Below are positions 1 to 6,332 of a stretch of DNA of 39,644 bases, piece after piece (the stretch's first letter is position 1; each line of letters begins with the position of its first letter). The DNA comes from Bacteroidales bacterium (lineage in GTDB: Bacteria > Bacteroidota > Bacteroidia > Bacteroidales > UBA932). Made by a program: the position numbers and the translations under genes. Location: the NCBI GenBank assembly GCA_016282145.1, contig JAEEJZ010000043.1, positions 1 through 39,644 on the forward strand. Direction: 5' to 3'. The notes under the pieces are model-generated. The model had not been told where the DNA came from. It saw nothing but the letters and a program-made list of their open reading frames with translations, and ran no database searches.

Positions 1-1
1 C

Positions 2-190
2 AAGACGCGCAACCGCATCTCCTGGCTGGAATGCGAGATTGAAAAACTCGAAACGCGGATGAAGGAAATCGAAACGGTCCTTTCCGCCCCCGGCCCCGAG
101 GACGACATCATGGACCTCACCCGCGAATACCTTGAATGCAAACGCGACCTGGACGCAAAAACTGACGAGTGGGGAAGCCTGAGTCTTTAG
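2..190 (+). CDS. ABC-F family ATPase, C-terminal fragment (gene starts before the window)
   Basis: An open frame runs from the window edge to TAG at 188-190 and gives 62 residues. They are strongly charged and helical, with regularly spaced Leu/Ile (ISWLECEIEKLETRM and LTREYLECKRDLDAK), ending in EWGSLSL. Short charged coiled coils of this kind close ABC-F (Uup/YheS-type) translation-associated ATPases, where the tail contacts nucleic acid or the ribosome. No ATPase motif lies inside the window, so the call rests only on the tail; another protein with a C-terminal coiled coil would look the same. It converges on cinA across a 502-base gap. Confidence 0.5.
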   Translation, partial: KTRNRISWLECEIEKLETRMKEIETVLSAPGPEDDIMDLTREYLECKRDLDAKTDEWGSLSL

Positions 191-223
191 TCCTCCCCGC
201 AGCCTTATCTATCGGCTGCATAA

Positions 224-311
224 GTATCTCGAAACCGTCGCTTCGCGACCCCTCCCACTGCGTGGGCCCCTCCCTCTTACGGTGCCGAGGGTGGCACGGG
301 TTTCGAGACAC
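224..311. repeat. Cloverleaf-like inverted-repeat element
   Basis: An outer stem pairs TCTCGAAACC (227-236) with GGTTTCGAGA (299-308) and extends two more pairs past one mismatch. Inside it are three perfect 5-bp hairpins: GTCGC-TTC-GCGAC (237-249), CCCAC-TGC-GTGGG (254-266) and GTGCC-gagggt-GGCAC (282-297). CCCTC near 272-276 can alternatively pair with GAGGG at 287-291. The layout resembles a REP-like palindromic element or a folded RNA. Only one copy is seen here, so dispersal in the genome cannot be judged. Confidence 0.6.
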
Positions 312-540
312 CAACGCAGCCTCAAAGGCCGCGGGGGAGTATATGATTCGAGAGCAGAATCTTTATTTTGGAAGAGTAATCTCTATGAAAGAGAAGATAT
401 AAAAAATAGGCTAAGACAAGATTCTATAGTAGATTAAATTCAAGTGTAGATATTTGTAATATAAGGGATGAATTTTCCCCGTAGATACCTTGGTATATAG
501 GGAAATTTAGCCCATTGAATTTACAAGTGTCAAATGTGGG

Positions 541-575
541 TAACAAAAATGTTAAGTATATTAACAAATTTGTTA
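541..575. promoter_or_regulatory. Two operator-like palindromes 21 bp apart
   Basis: TAACAAAAATGTTA (541-554, arms TAACA/TGTTA) is followed by the perfect palindrome TAACAAATTTGTTA (562-575). Their starts are exactly 21 bp apart, two helical turns, which suits cooperative binding of a dimeric regulator. No gene starts close by on either strand, so a target is not evident. Confidence 0.35.
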
Positions 576-692
576 TATTTATTGAAAAATAATCAGTTGG
601 TGTAAATTTAGGGGAGCAGGGCGTAGCCGCCTGTTTTACAGAAGAAACAGCCGGAAACGTGCTTAGGATGTTCGGATGTGAATTTTGTGGAA

Positions 693-1964
693 TCAGCCGT
701 GGATTTCTCCGAGAATGCAACGCCGCAGGAGGTCTAATGCAGAGGCGGAAAAACGCTCGATATTGCGCTCCCGGTCGTTGTGGTAAACCCGCTTTTCGCT
801 GACCGTTCCGCCGGGTCCGGAGACCGCGATCCAGACGGTTCCACCCTCGTTGATTCCGTCCCCCTCCTTGCCGGCCAGACCGGTGGTGGCGACGGCCCAG
901 GTGCTGCCCGTAAGTTGCCTTGCGCCGCGGGCCATTGCTTCGGCGACATCGGCGCTGACTACCCCTTTTTCGCGGATTGTTTCCGCGGGTACGCCCAGTA
1001 CTTTTTCCTTGACGGAAATGGCGTAAGAGGTGACAGATCCCAGGAAGTAATCCGATGCTCCGGGAATGGTGGTGATGAGGTGGGCGATTTCGCCGCCGGT
1101 GCAGGATTCGGCCGCACTCAGGCTTTCGCCCCGTTCGCGCAGCAGGCGCCCGATTACGGCCTCCAGGCGGTCTTCTTGCTCCGAGTAGATGCGAGACCCC
1201 AGAATTTCCTTCAGGGCCTTGATTTGGGCTGAAAAGCGGCTTTCTGCGGATTTTTCGTCCCCGCCGTAAACCGAGAGCCGGAGTTTGATGCCGGTCAGTG
1301 TGTTGGGCAGGTAGGCGAGGTGCATATCGGCGGGCAGTGCCTCTTCCCAGGGGGCGATGAGCTGCGCCAGGGCGGATTCGGCGAGTCCGTAGACCATCAG
1401 GTTCCGGTGGGTGATGGGCTCCAGCGCGTTATGGGCGCGGATATCCTCGATGACCTCCGGCAACATCCCCAGGGTTTCGTGGGGGACTCCCGGCATGGCG
1501 TAGAGGGTGGCCGCGTGTCCGAAGCGGGCTTCCGGAAAGCGGAAAACCATGATAGGCGCAGTGCCGAAACGGTTGGGTATCACCTCGCAGTTGGAGGGTA
1601 CCATCGCCTGCATAAGGTTGCTTTCCAGCACATCCAGGCCGCGGGAGTGCAGGATGCTTCGTACGATGGCCTCCTGCGCTTCGTTTTTGACCATTTCCGG
1701 GCTGTTTGAGAGCTTTGTAAGCGCCGGCTTGGTAATGTCGTCCTTCGTCGGTCCGAGGCCGCCCGTGGTCAGGACGATGGGGTTTCTGCGCAGTTCGGCT
1801 TCCAGGGTGGAGAGGATGTCTTCCTCCCGGTCGGCGATGCTGACCATCCGGTCCGCGCGGATTCCGATTTCCCCGAGGGCGCGGGCGAGGTGGGAGGAGT
1901 TGGTATCGACAATCTGGCCGATGAGGATTTCATCGCCGATGGTGCATATGGAAGCCGTTGTCAT
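693..1964 (-). CDS. cinA: CinA family protein / nicotinamide-nucleotide amidase
   Basis: The protein has 423 residues, the usual length for full CinA. The N-terminal half is a MoCF-biosynthesis-like domain (TTGGLGPTKDD near residue 70), associated with ADP-ribose or nucleotide pyrophosphatase activity. The C-terminal domain has the PncC signature AAESCTGG near residue 285 and the conserved TTGLAGKEGDG segment. PncC deamidates NMN to nicotinate mononucleotide, salvaging the NMN released by DNA ligase. The start at 1964 is an ATG; a TACCTTCG box (plus-strand 1985-1992) could be its -7 element. It lies downstream of the HTH regulator gene on the same strand with a 43-base gap and converges on the ABC-F gene. 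Confidence 0.93.
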   Translation of the reverse strand: MTTASICTIGDEILIGQIVDTNSSHLARALGEIGIRADRMVSIADREEDILSTLEAELRRNPIVLTTGGLGPTKDDITKPALTKLSNSPEMVKNEAQEAIVRSILHSRGLDVLESNLMQAMVPSNCEVIPNRFGTAPIMVFRFPEARFGHAATLYAMPGVPHETLGMLPEVIEDIRAHNALEPITHRNLMVYGLAESALAQLIAPWEEALPADMHLAYLPNTLTGIKLRLSVYGGDEKSAESRFSAQIKALKEILGSRIYSEQEDRLEAVIGRLLRERGESLSAAESCTGGEIAHLITTIPGASDYFLGSVTSYAISVKEKVLGVPAETIREKGVVSADVAEAMARGARQLTGSTWAVATTGLAGKEGDGINEGGTVWIAVSGPGGTVSEKRVYHNDRERNIERFSASALDLLRRCILGEIHG

Positions 1965-2007
1965 CTGTTTTCGTTTTGACGGGACGAAGGTACTAAAAAT
2001 TTGCCAA

Positions 2008-2511
2008 CTATGCAGTTATTTCCTGGAAGGAGCCGTCAGAGAAAAAGACGATAATTTTTGATATTTCTTTTTGATTTACAGCAGATTGAAATGGCTTACT
2101 TAAAGTATTGATACTAATTTTCTCGGCGTTTTTAGCCGTTGGGCTTGGCTCACGGCGGGGAGTCGAGGGTTCTGCTGGATTCGGAAGCGGAGCGGCCGGC
2201 TCAGGAGCGGAATCTAAGGCAAGAGGGGAGATGGCAGCCGTTTCTTCTTGGACAGAAGAAAATAAATCGGGCTCCTGAGGGGTTAAGTCAACGATTTTTG
2301 CCGTTTTGTACATCTTTCCTTCGCCTGTGATCAGCCATTCGATATTCAGGGCGGGGTAGGCCTTGGTCAAGCTCTCTATAAAGTCAAATCCGGGCTTGTT
2401 TCTGCCTGATAGAATGTGAGATACGCTGGCCCTGGCTACGCCGAGGGTGTCTGCGAAGGAGGACTGGCTGATGTTCTCTGCGAAAATGAATTGTTGCAGC
2501 CTTTTGTTCAT
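2008..2511 (-). CDS. HTH (XRE/phage-repressor type) transcriptional regulator
   Basis: The 167-residue protein starts MNKRLQQFIFAE. I chose the ATG at 2511 over an in-frame start 13 codons upstream because a -7 box (2538-2545) lies just before it and would fall inside the longer frame. Residues 1-70 form a lambda-repressor-like HTH (QSSFADTLGVARASVSHILS) ending in the INEWLITGEG-like segment (NIEWLITGEGKMYK) common in Bacteroidota phage-type repressors. The remaining ~95 residues are Pro/Ala-rich and low in complexity, ending in a short conserved-looking tail (KIIVFFSDGSFQEITA). Two TTTGYAAAT repeats over its promoter suggest autorepression. Its target beyond itself is unknown; it borders an AT-rich accessory patch. 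Confidence 0.8.
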   Translation of the reverse strand: MNKRLQQFIFAENISQSSFADTLGVARASVSHILSGRNKPGFDFIESLTKAYPALNIEWLITGEGKMYKTAKIVDLTPQEPDLFSSVQEETAAISPLALDSAPEPAAPLPNPAEPSTPRREPSPTAKNAEKISINTLSKPFQSAVNQKEISKIIVFFSDGSFQEITA

Positions 2512-2532
2512 AGCAACATTTGTTAACGTTTG

Positions 2533-2569
2533 GTTTGCAAATGTAAACACAATTTTTGTAAATTACAAA
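2533..2569 (-). promoter_or_regulatory. Promoter and tandem operator of the HTH regulator
   Basis: Read on the minus strand, TTTG, a 20-bp spacer and TACATTTG (plus-strand 2538-2545) match the Bacteroidota -33/-7 pattern. A 15-bp palindrome TTTGTAAATTACAAA (2555-2569) covers the spacer/-33 side. An imperfect palindrome GTTTGCAAATGTAAAC (2533-2548) covers the -7 box. Both begin with TTTGYAAAT (2534-2542 and 2555-2563), exactly 21 bp apart. Blocking of this promoter by the adjacent repressor is the natural inference. Confidence 0.55.
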
Positions 2570-2990
2570 TGTTACAAATCTACACAGAGCTCTAATGAGT
2601 AGGGTTAAACGGGGAATAATATTAAAGTGTATAAATAGATTGAATAATATAAAATATTTATAATACGTAGTTTAGTGTGTTTCTTACAATTCAAATTTCG
2701 GGCTATTTGGACTATACTCCGGAAATTTACTATATATAGTTTATCTTCTACGAGAGATTAAATATTATAAGTTGTTGATATTACGGAATTTAATAATACT
2801 ATAAAATTAGTATAAAATTTACTTATTATACAAGTGTATCGTATATAAAATTAAAACGGAAGTTTTTGTGAATATTACACTTGTTTATAGCCTATTGTGT
2901 AAATGTAAACAAGTATAAGCGTGAAAAATATACAAAGAGCGCAGCTGCTATATATGAAAAGCAACTGCGCTGTATATATTATAAAGCGTG
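2570..2990. other. AT-rich intergenic stretch without a gene
   Basis: About 420 bases, far more AT-rich than the rest of the window, with no frame that looks coding. It holds an inverted pair ACAAGTGTA (2830-2838) / TACACTTGT (2876-2884) and, at its right end, the terminator of the HicB-type gene. The composition is a sign of acquired DNA or of gene decay. Confidence 0.5.
2938..2971 (-). terminator. Rho-independent terminator of the HicB-type gene
   Basis: Arms AGCGCAGCTGCT (2938-2949) and AGCAACTGCGCT (2960-2971) pair with one mismatch around a 10-base loop. On the minus strand the stem is followed by a T-rich tract (ctttgtatattttt). It sits about 20 bases past the stop of the gene at 2991-3395. 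Confidence 0.65.
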
Positions 2991-3395
2991 CTAGAGGACA
3001 GCTGACATCAGCTCTGTGCTAATTGTCTTGACTGCGAGAGAGATTTTTGCCATTGTCTTTTCTCCGGGATAAGAGGCGCCGCTTTTATAAGCCCGCATTT
3101 TGCTTTCGTTTATCCCTGCATATTCCGCAAACTTACTTACATTGAAGAAGTCAAAGAAATTAAAGAATGATGGTATGTCATAATGGTACTCAACAGTAAT
3201 GTCAGCCTCATTTGGAGCTGAATTACCATCTGAAATTTGCTCTTGAATAGCCTCTGATACGCTTTTCCGGAAGTCTGCCTTTGCCTCCGTAACTGACGTT
3301 CCAAAACCGCCGAAGAAGCTATTTCCTATACGATCTTCCGAATGAATTGAATAGAATCCATCGGAACCCTTCTCTATAATGGCAACAATCTTCAT
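2991..3395 (-). CDS. Orphan HicB-like antitoxin with C-terminal HTH
   Basis: The 134-residue protein begins with a HicB-type fold (MKIVAIIEKGSDGFYSIHSE, then a Gly-rich turn and the helix VTEAKADFRKSVSEAIQEQ). It ends in an XRE-like HTH (VSKFAEYAGINESKMRAYKSG...EKTMAKISLAVK). In HicAB modules the HicB antitoxin binds the HicA mRNA interferase and represses the operon through such an HTH. No intact hicA is present on either side. A 12-codon frame resembling the HicA start overlaps this gene by ATGA at 3392-3395, and an 18-bp palindrome lies on the promoter. It may be a surviving antitoxin of a degraded module or a solitary regulator. Confidence 0.75.
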   Translation of the reverse strand: MKIVAIIEKGSDGFYSIHSEDRIGNSFFGGFGTSVTEAKADFRKSVSEAIQEQISDGNSAPNEADITVEYHYDIPSFFNFFDFFNVSKFAEYAGINESKMRAYKSGASYPGEKTMAKISLAVKTISTELMSAVL

Positions 3396-3430
3396 AATAC
3401 AGATAAACGCTTCAACTCACTTACTTTCAT
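3392..3430 (-). pseudogene. Possible hicA remnant or leader peptide (12 codons)
   Basis: ATG at 3430 opens a frame reading MKVSELKRLSVL and stops at TGA, which overlaps the ATG of the HicB-type gene (ATGA, 3395-3392). HicA toxins, about 60-80 residues long, usually begin with an M-K-x-S-E-L-type helix and sit directly upstream of hicB, so position and sequence fit the first codons of a hicA that lost its body by deletion. A short coupled leader ORF is the alternative; twelve residues cannot settle it. Confidence 0.4.
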
Positions 3431-3456
3431 AGTGCAGCGTTATTTAAATCACGAAA

Positions 3457-3488
3457 CAAAAGTAACGAATTCGTTACTATTTTCCAAA
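3457..3488 (-). promoter_or_regulatory. Promoter and 18-bp palindromic operator of the HicB-type gene
   Basis: AGTAACGAATTCGTTACT (3461-3478) is a perfect 18-bp palindrome. On the minus strand, TTTG (plus 3485-3488), a 20-bp spacer and TACTTTTG (plus 3457-3464) form a good Bacteroidota promoter, and the palindrome fills the spacer and runs into the -7 box. Autorepression by the HTH of the downstream HicB-like protein is the simplest reading. Confidence 0.6.
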
Positions 3489-3530
3489 TATTTTTTCCCA
3501 TAACCAAGCGCAAAGATAAGGCGCAAGGTG

Positions 3531-3553
3531 CCGTTGAAATATTTTTTCAACGG
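3531..3553 (-). terminator. Hairpin downstream of rarA, possible terminator
   Basis: CCGTTGAAA (3531-3539) pairs perfectly with TTTCAACGG (3545-3553) around a 5-base T-rich loop. It lies 41 bases past the rarA stop. No T-run follows on either strand, so intrinsic termination is uncertain. Confidence 0.35.
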
Positions 3554-3593
3554 GTAAGTTGTATGCTAAGGGAGAAAATGGGGCCTGAGGCGG

Positions 3594-4883
3594 CTACTTG
3601 TAGTACTTCGGCCAGCAGGCTTTGAGGTAAGCCTTCAGGTTTTCTTCGTGTTTGTTGGGTCCGGGCTCGTAGAAGACTTTCCCGGAGAGCCCTTCCGGCA
3701 GAAATTCCAGATCGGCAAAATGTCCCGGGAAATCGTGGGCGTATTTATAGCCGTCGGAATAGCCCAGATCTTTCATTAGTGAAGTCGGGGCATTGCGGAG
3801 ATATAGGGGAACGGCAGGGGATGAATCCTCCCGCACAGCCGCAAGTGCCGCATCTACCGCTAAATAGGCAGAATTGCTCTTGGGCGATGAAGCCAGGTAA
3901 ATCGCACATTCGGAGAGGGGAATCCGCGCTTCAGGCATCCCGATGGAATGTACGATACGGAAGCAGGCGTCTGCAAGCAGCAGGGCATTGGGATTGGCAA
4001 GCCCGATATCTTCGGCAGCCAGGATACAGAGCCGGCGGGCAATGAAAAGCGGATCTTCGCCTCCGTCCAGCATCCTCGCCATCCAGTAGACGGCGGCATT
4101 GGGATCGGAGCCGCGCACACTCTTGATGAAGGCGGAAATGATGTCGTAATGCATTTCACCGTCCCTGTCATAGACGGCTGTGTTCTGCTGGAGACAGGCG
4201 GAAACGGCCTTGTTGTCGATGACAACCGGACCTCCGGAAGCCTTCAGGTAATCAATGACAATCTCCAGTATATTAAGCAGTTTGCGAGCGTCTCCGCCGC
4301 TCTGCCGCAGCAAGGCTTCATCCTCTTCCACGCGGATGTCCAGCTCGCTCAGCACCTCATCTTTTTCCAGGGCGCGATGCAACAGCACACGCAGGTCATC
4401 GGCCTCCAGATTCTTCAGCACAAAAACCTGGCAGCGTGACAGCAACGGGGTAATCACCTCGAATGAGGGATTCTCCGTGGTGGCGCCAACCAGCACGATG
4501 GTCCCGGCTTCTACGGCGCCCAGCAGCGCATCCTGCTGCGCCTTGTTGAAGCGGTGGATTTCATCGATAAACAGGATGGGCGCGCCTCCGGTACGGAACA
4601 GCGAATCCTTGCTCGCGGACTCGATGACCTTGCGCACATCGCTCACACCGGCACTCACGGCCGAAAGGGTATGGAACTCCCGTTTCAAGCTTCCTGCGAT
4701 GATTCGGGCCAGCGTCGTCTTGCCTACCCCCGGAGGCCCCCACAGGATAAACGACGACAGCGACCCGCTGTCAATCATATTCCGCAGGATACACCCCGGC
4801 CCTACCAGATGCTTCTGCCCCACATAGTCATCCAGACTCGTAGGCCGCATCCGTTCGGGTAACGGTATTGTAGTTCCAATCAT
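3594..4883 (-). CDS. rarA: Replication-associated recombination protein A (AAA+ ATPase)
   Basis: The 429-residue protein matches RarA/MgsA/WRNIP1 in length and motifs. The N-terminal segment RPTSLDDYVGQKHL precedes Walker A (WGPPGVGKTTLA, near residue 50), Walker B (ILFIDEIHRFNKAQQD), sensor 1 (GATTENPSFEV) and the arginine-finger region (LLSRCQVFVL). The C-terminal half carries the family's clamp-loader-like tetramerisation domain (HYDIISAFIKSVRGSDPNAA...EDIGLANP). RarA acts at stalled replication forks and single-stranded gaps. A structured inverted repeat lies directly upstream, in what would be the leader of this gene. No clear TAnnTTTG box was found between that element and the ATG. Confidence 0.95.
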   Translation of the reverse strand: MIGTTIPLPERMRPTSLDDYVGQKHLVGPGCILRNMIDSGSLSSFILWGPPGVGKTTLARIIAGSLKREFHTLSAVSAGVSDVRKVIESASKDSLFRTGGAPILFIDEIHRFNKAQQDALLGAVEAGTIVLVGATTENPSFEVITPLLSRCQVFVLKNLEADDLRVLLHRALEKDEVLSELDIRVEEDEALLRQSGGDARKLLNILEIVIDYLKASGGPVVIDNKAVSACLQQNTAVYDRDGEMHYDIISAFIKSVRGSDPNAAVYWMARMLDGGEDPLFIARRLCILAAEDIGLANPNALLLADACFRIVHSIGMPEARIPLSECAIYLASSPKSNSAYLAVDAALAAVREDSSPAVPLYLRNAPTSLMKDLGYSDGYKYAHDFPGHFADLEFLPEGLSGKVFYEPGPNKHEENLKAYLKACWPKYYK

Positions 4884-4901
4884 TTCTGCCTCATTTCACT
4901 G

Positions 4902-5030
4902 CTATATTGCGCTGTTGCGACATTAGCGAGTAGTCCTGCAACGTTAGGGCACATTTACCCGGATAGGGTTGCGAAGCAACAAGTGCCCGTTGTTGCAGGC
5001 TATTCGCAGAGCGACAGCGCAATCCTATAG
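4902..5030. repeat. Long multi-arm inverted repeat between rarA and the PLP-synthase gene
   Basis: Nested arms pair across the 141-base gap: ATTGCGCTGT (4906-4915) with ACAGCGCAAT (5014-5023), GCGAGTAG (4926-4933) with CTATTCGC (5000-5007, one G-T), CCTGCAA (4935-4941) with TTGCAGG (4993-4999), and GGGCAC (4947-4952) with GTGCCC (4983-4988). Inside is the hairpin GTTGC-GAA-GCAAC (4968-4980). CTATA/TATAG extend the ends into the neighbouring gene's stop. The inner hairpin has the same GTYGC-TTC-GCRAC form as one arm of the element at 224-311. It could be a REP-like element or a folded leader RNA for rarA. Confidence 0.6.
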
Positions 5031-6305
5031 CTTATTGACCGCTTCTATAATCTTTTCTGCAGGGGTATCCGGCTCAAAGACGATATCAGGCTCACGGAGC
5101 ACATACCCCTTCTCCATGGCCTGCAGCGTACCGCCGCCGGTGCAGTTGAGCATCACCACATCCTCCTTGCCCACCTTGCCTTCTGCCACCGCCTTGGAAA
5201 GCGCCACTACGGCCGCCGATGCTGCCGGAAGCAAGTCATAACCCTCCAGGTTGCGGAAACGCAGCAGCCACTGCATAATCTCGTCATTGGAAGCGAGGAA
5301 GCAATCTCCACCGCTCTCGGTCAGGGTATCGAAAAGCCCGCCCGCGAGGCTGTAGGGCGGCTTGCGGTTGCTGAGCACCTTGGCCAGAATCACTTCCGCC
5401 GCGCGGCGACCTTCCTCGGCACTCATCTCCACGAGCTGCCGGCTGCCCGCCTTCCAGGAATCGTGAATGAGGGTGAAAGGGGAGTTCTGGGCCACGAACA
5501 CCTTCATCTTGTTCTTGCCGAAGCGTCCGTCTTCTTCCAGACGGCAGGCATTCTCCCAGGCGGCGATAGCGCCGGTGCCGGAACCGACCGCCTGAAAATA
5601 GGCGTCAGGAATCCGGCCGATGACTTCCACCGCGCTGAGGACGGTCGTCCCCATACCATCGCGACGGGCTACGTTCTTCGCACCGCCCTCGGCAAAATAA
5701 TCCGGACTCTGGCAGAGTTTTTCTCCCAGGCTGATGGCATCGAAATAATCGCATCCGTGCGGAACGGCGATCACCTTCACGCAATCGTCGAGTTTCTTGC
5801 GGAACCACATATCGTGCTGACTGTCCGAAGGGATGCAGATGACGATGGGGATACCGTTGTCGGAACATACCTGCGCAAAGGCGCGGGCGGTATTGCCGGC
5901 ACTCTGCACCACCAGGGTGCGTTTCTCCTTTTTGGAAAGACGCGCGCAGACGCTGTAGGCTTCGGTCTCCTTGAAGGAGCAGGTAGGCATCCCGGCGCCG
6001 ATTTTCGGGTTGTAACCGGAGAAAGTGATATACAGGTTATCCAGTCCGAGGTATTTGCCGAGTCCCTTGCTATGATAGGTGACCGGGGCATGGGAGCGCT
6101 TCAGGACCCGCTTGATAGGCAGCCAGTCCGCATAGCGGTACAGGCCGTCCAGATCGTTGCGCGGGGTGAACTGCTTGTTGGCATATACCGCCCGTACGAG
6201 GGACGGGGCTCCGCCTTCCGGATCCGCCAGGGTCCAGCCCTGGTCTTCGAAAATGCGGCCGGTGGCCACATTTTTCAGTTTATATTCTGTACCTTTAAAT
6301 TTCAT
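5025..6305 (-). CDS. Threonine-synthase-like PLP enzyme, probably cysteate synthase
   Basis: The 426-residue protein is a fold-type II PLP enzyme of the threonine synthase superfamily. The PLP-lysine motif reads TCSFKETEA rather than the GSFKDRG of ordinary threonine synthase. The N-terminal part is distinctive (GLYRYADWLPI, then VTYHSKGLGKYLGLDNLYITF). Further expected motifs are VQSAGNTARAFAQ, the phosphate-binding-like QAVGSGTGAIAAWE and the C-terminal LNCTGGGTLQAM. These features fit the cysteate synthase branch, which turns O-phosphoserine and sulfite into L-cysteate, a precursor of coenzyme M in methanogens and a plausible source of sulfonolipids in Bacteroidota. Threonine synthase (thrC) remains possible. 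The gene follows TPM on the same strand after 27 bases. Confidence 0.7.
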   Translation of the reverse strand: MKFKGTEYKLKNVATGRIFEDQGWTLADPEGGAPSLVRAVYANKQFTPRNDLDGLYRYADWLPIKRVLKRSHAPVTYHSKGLGKYLGLDNLYITFSGYNPKIGAGMPTCSFKETEAYSVCARLSKKEKRTLVVQSAGNTARAFAQVCSDNGIPIVICIPSDSQHDMWFRKKLDDCVKVIAVPHGCDYFDAISLGEKLCQSPDYFAEGGAKNVARRDGMGTTVLSAVEVIGRIPDAYFQAVGSGTGAIAAWENACRLEEDGRFGKNKMKVFVAQNSPFTLIHDSWKAGSRQLVEMSAEEGRRAAEVILAKVLSNRKPPYSLAGGLFDTLTESGGDCFLASNDEIMQWLLRFRNLEGYDLLPAASAAVVALSKAVAEGKVGKEDVVMLNCTGGGTLQAMEKGYVLREPDIVFEPDTPAEKIIEAVNKL

Positions 6306-6332
6306 TGCATCGCTAGTTTCGATGGATTAATA

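Larger units (their letters stand above)
191..692. other. 502-base convergent intergenic region without a gene
   Basis: No convincing reading frame is present; the 98-codon minus frame at 424-720 has no start context or family resemblance. A short hairpin (GCAGCC at 199-204 with GGCTGC at 214-219) follows the ABC-F stop but lacks a T-run. Then come a cloverleaf-like inverted repeat (224-311) and, from about 330, a markedly AT-rich segment with two palindromes at 541-575. Both flanking genes end here, so the region is not an obvious promoter for either. Confidence 0.6.

Noticed and set aside
424..720. 98-codon minus frame after cinA
   Set aside because: Overlaps the cinA end, has no promoter box or recognisable sequence and lies in AT-rich non-coding DNA.
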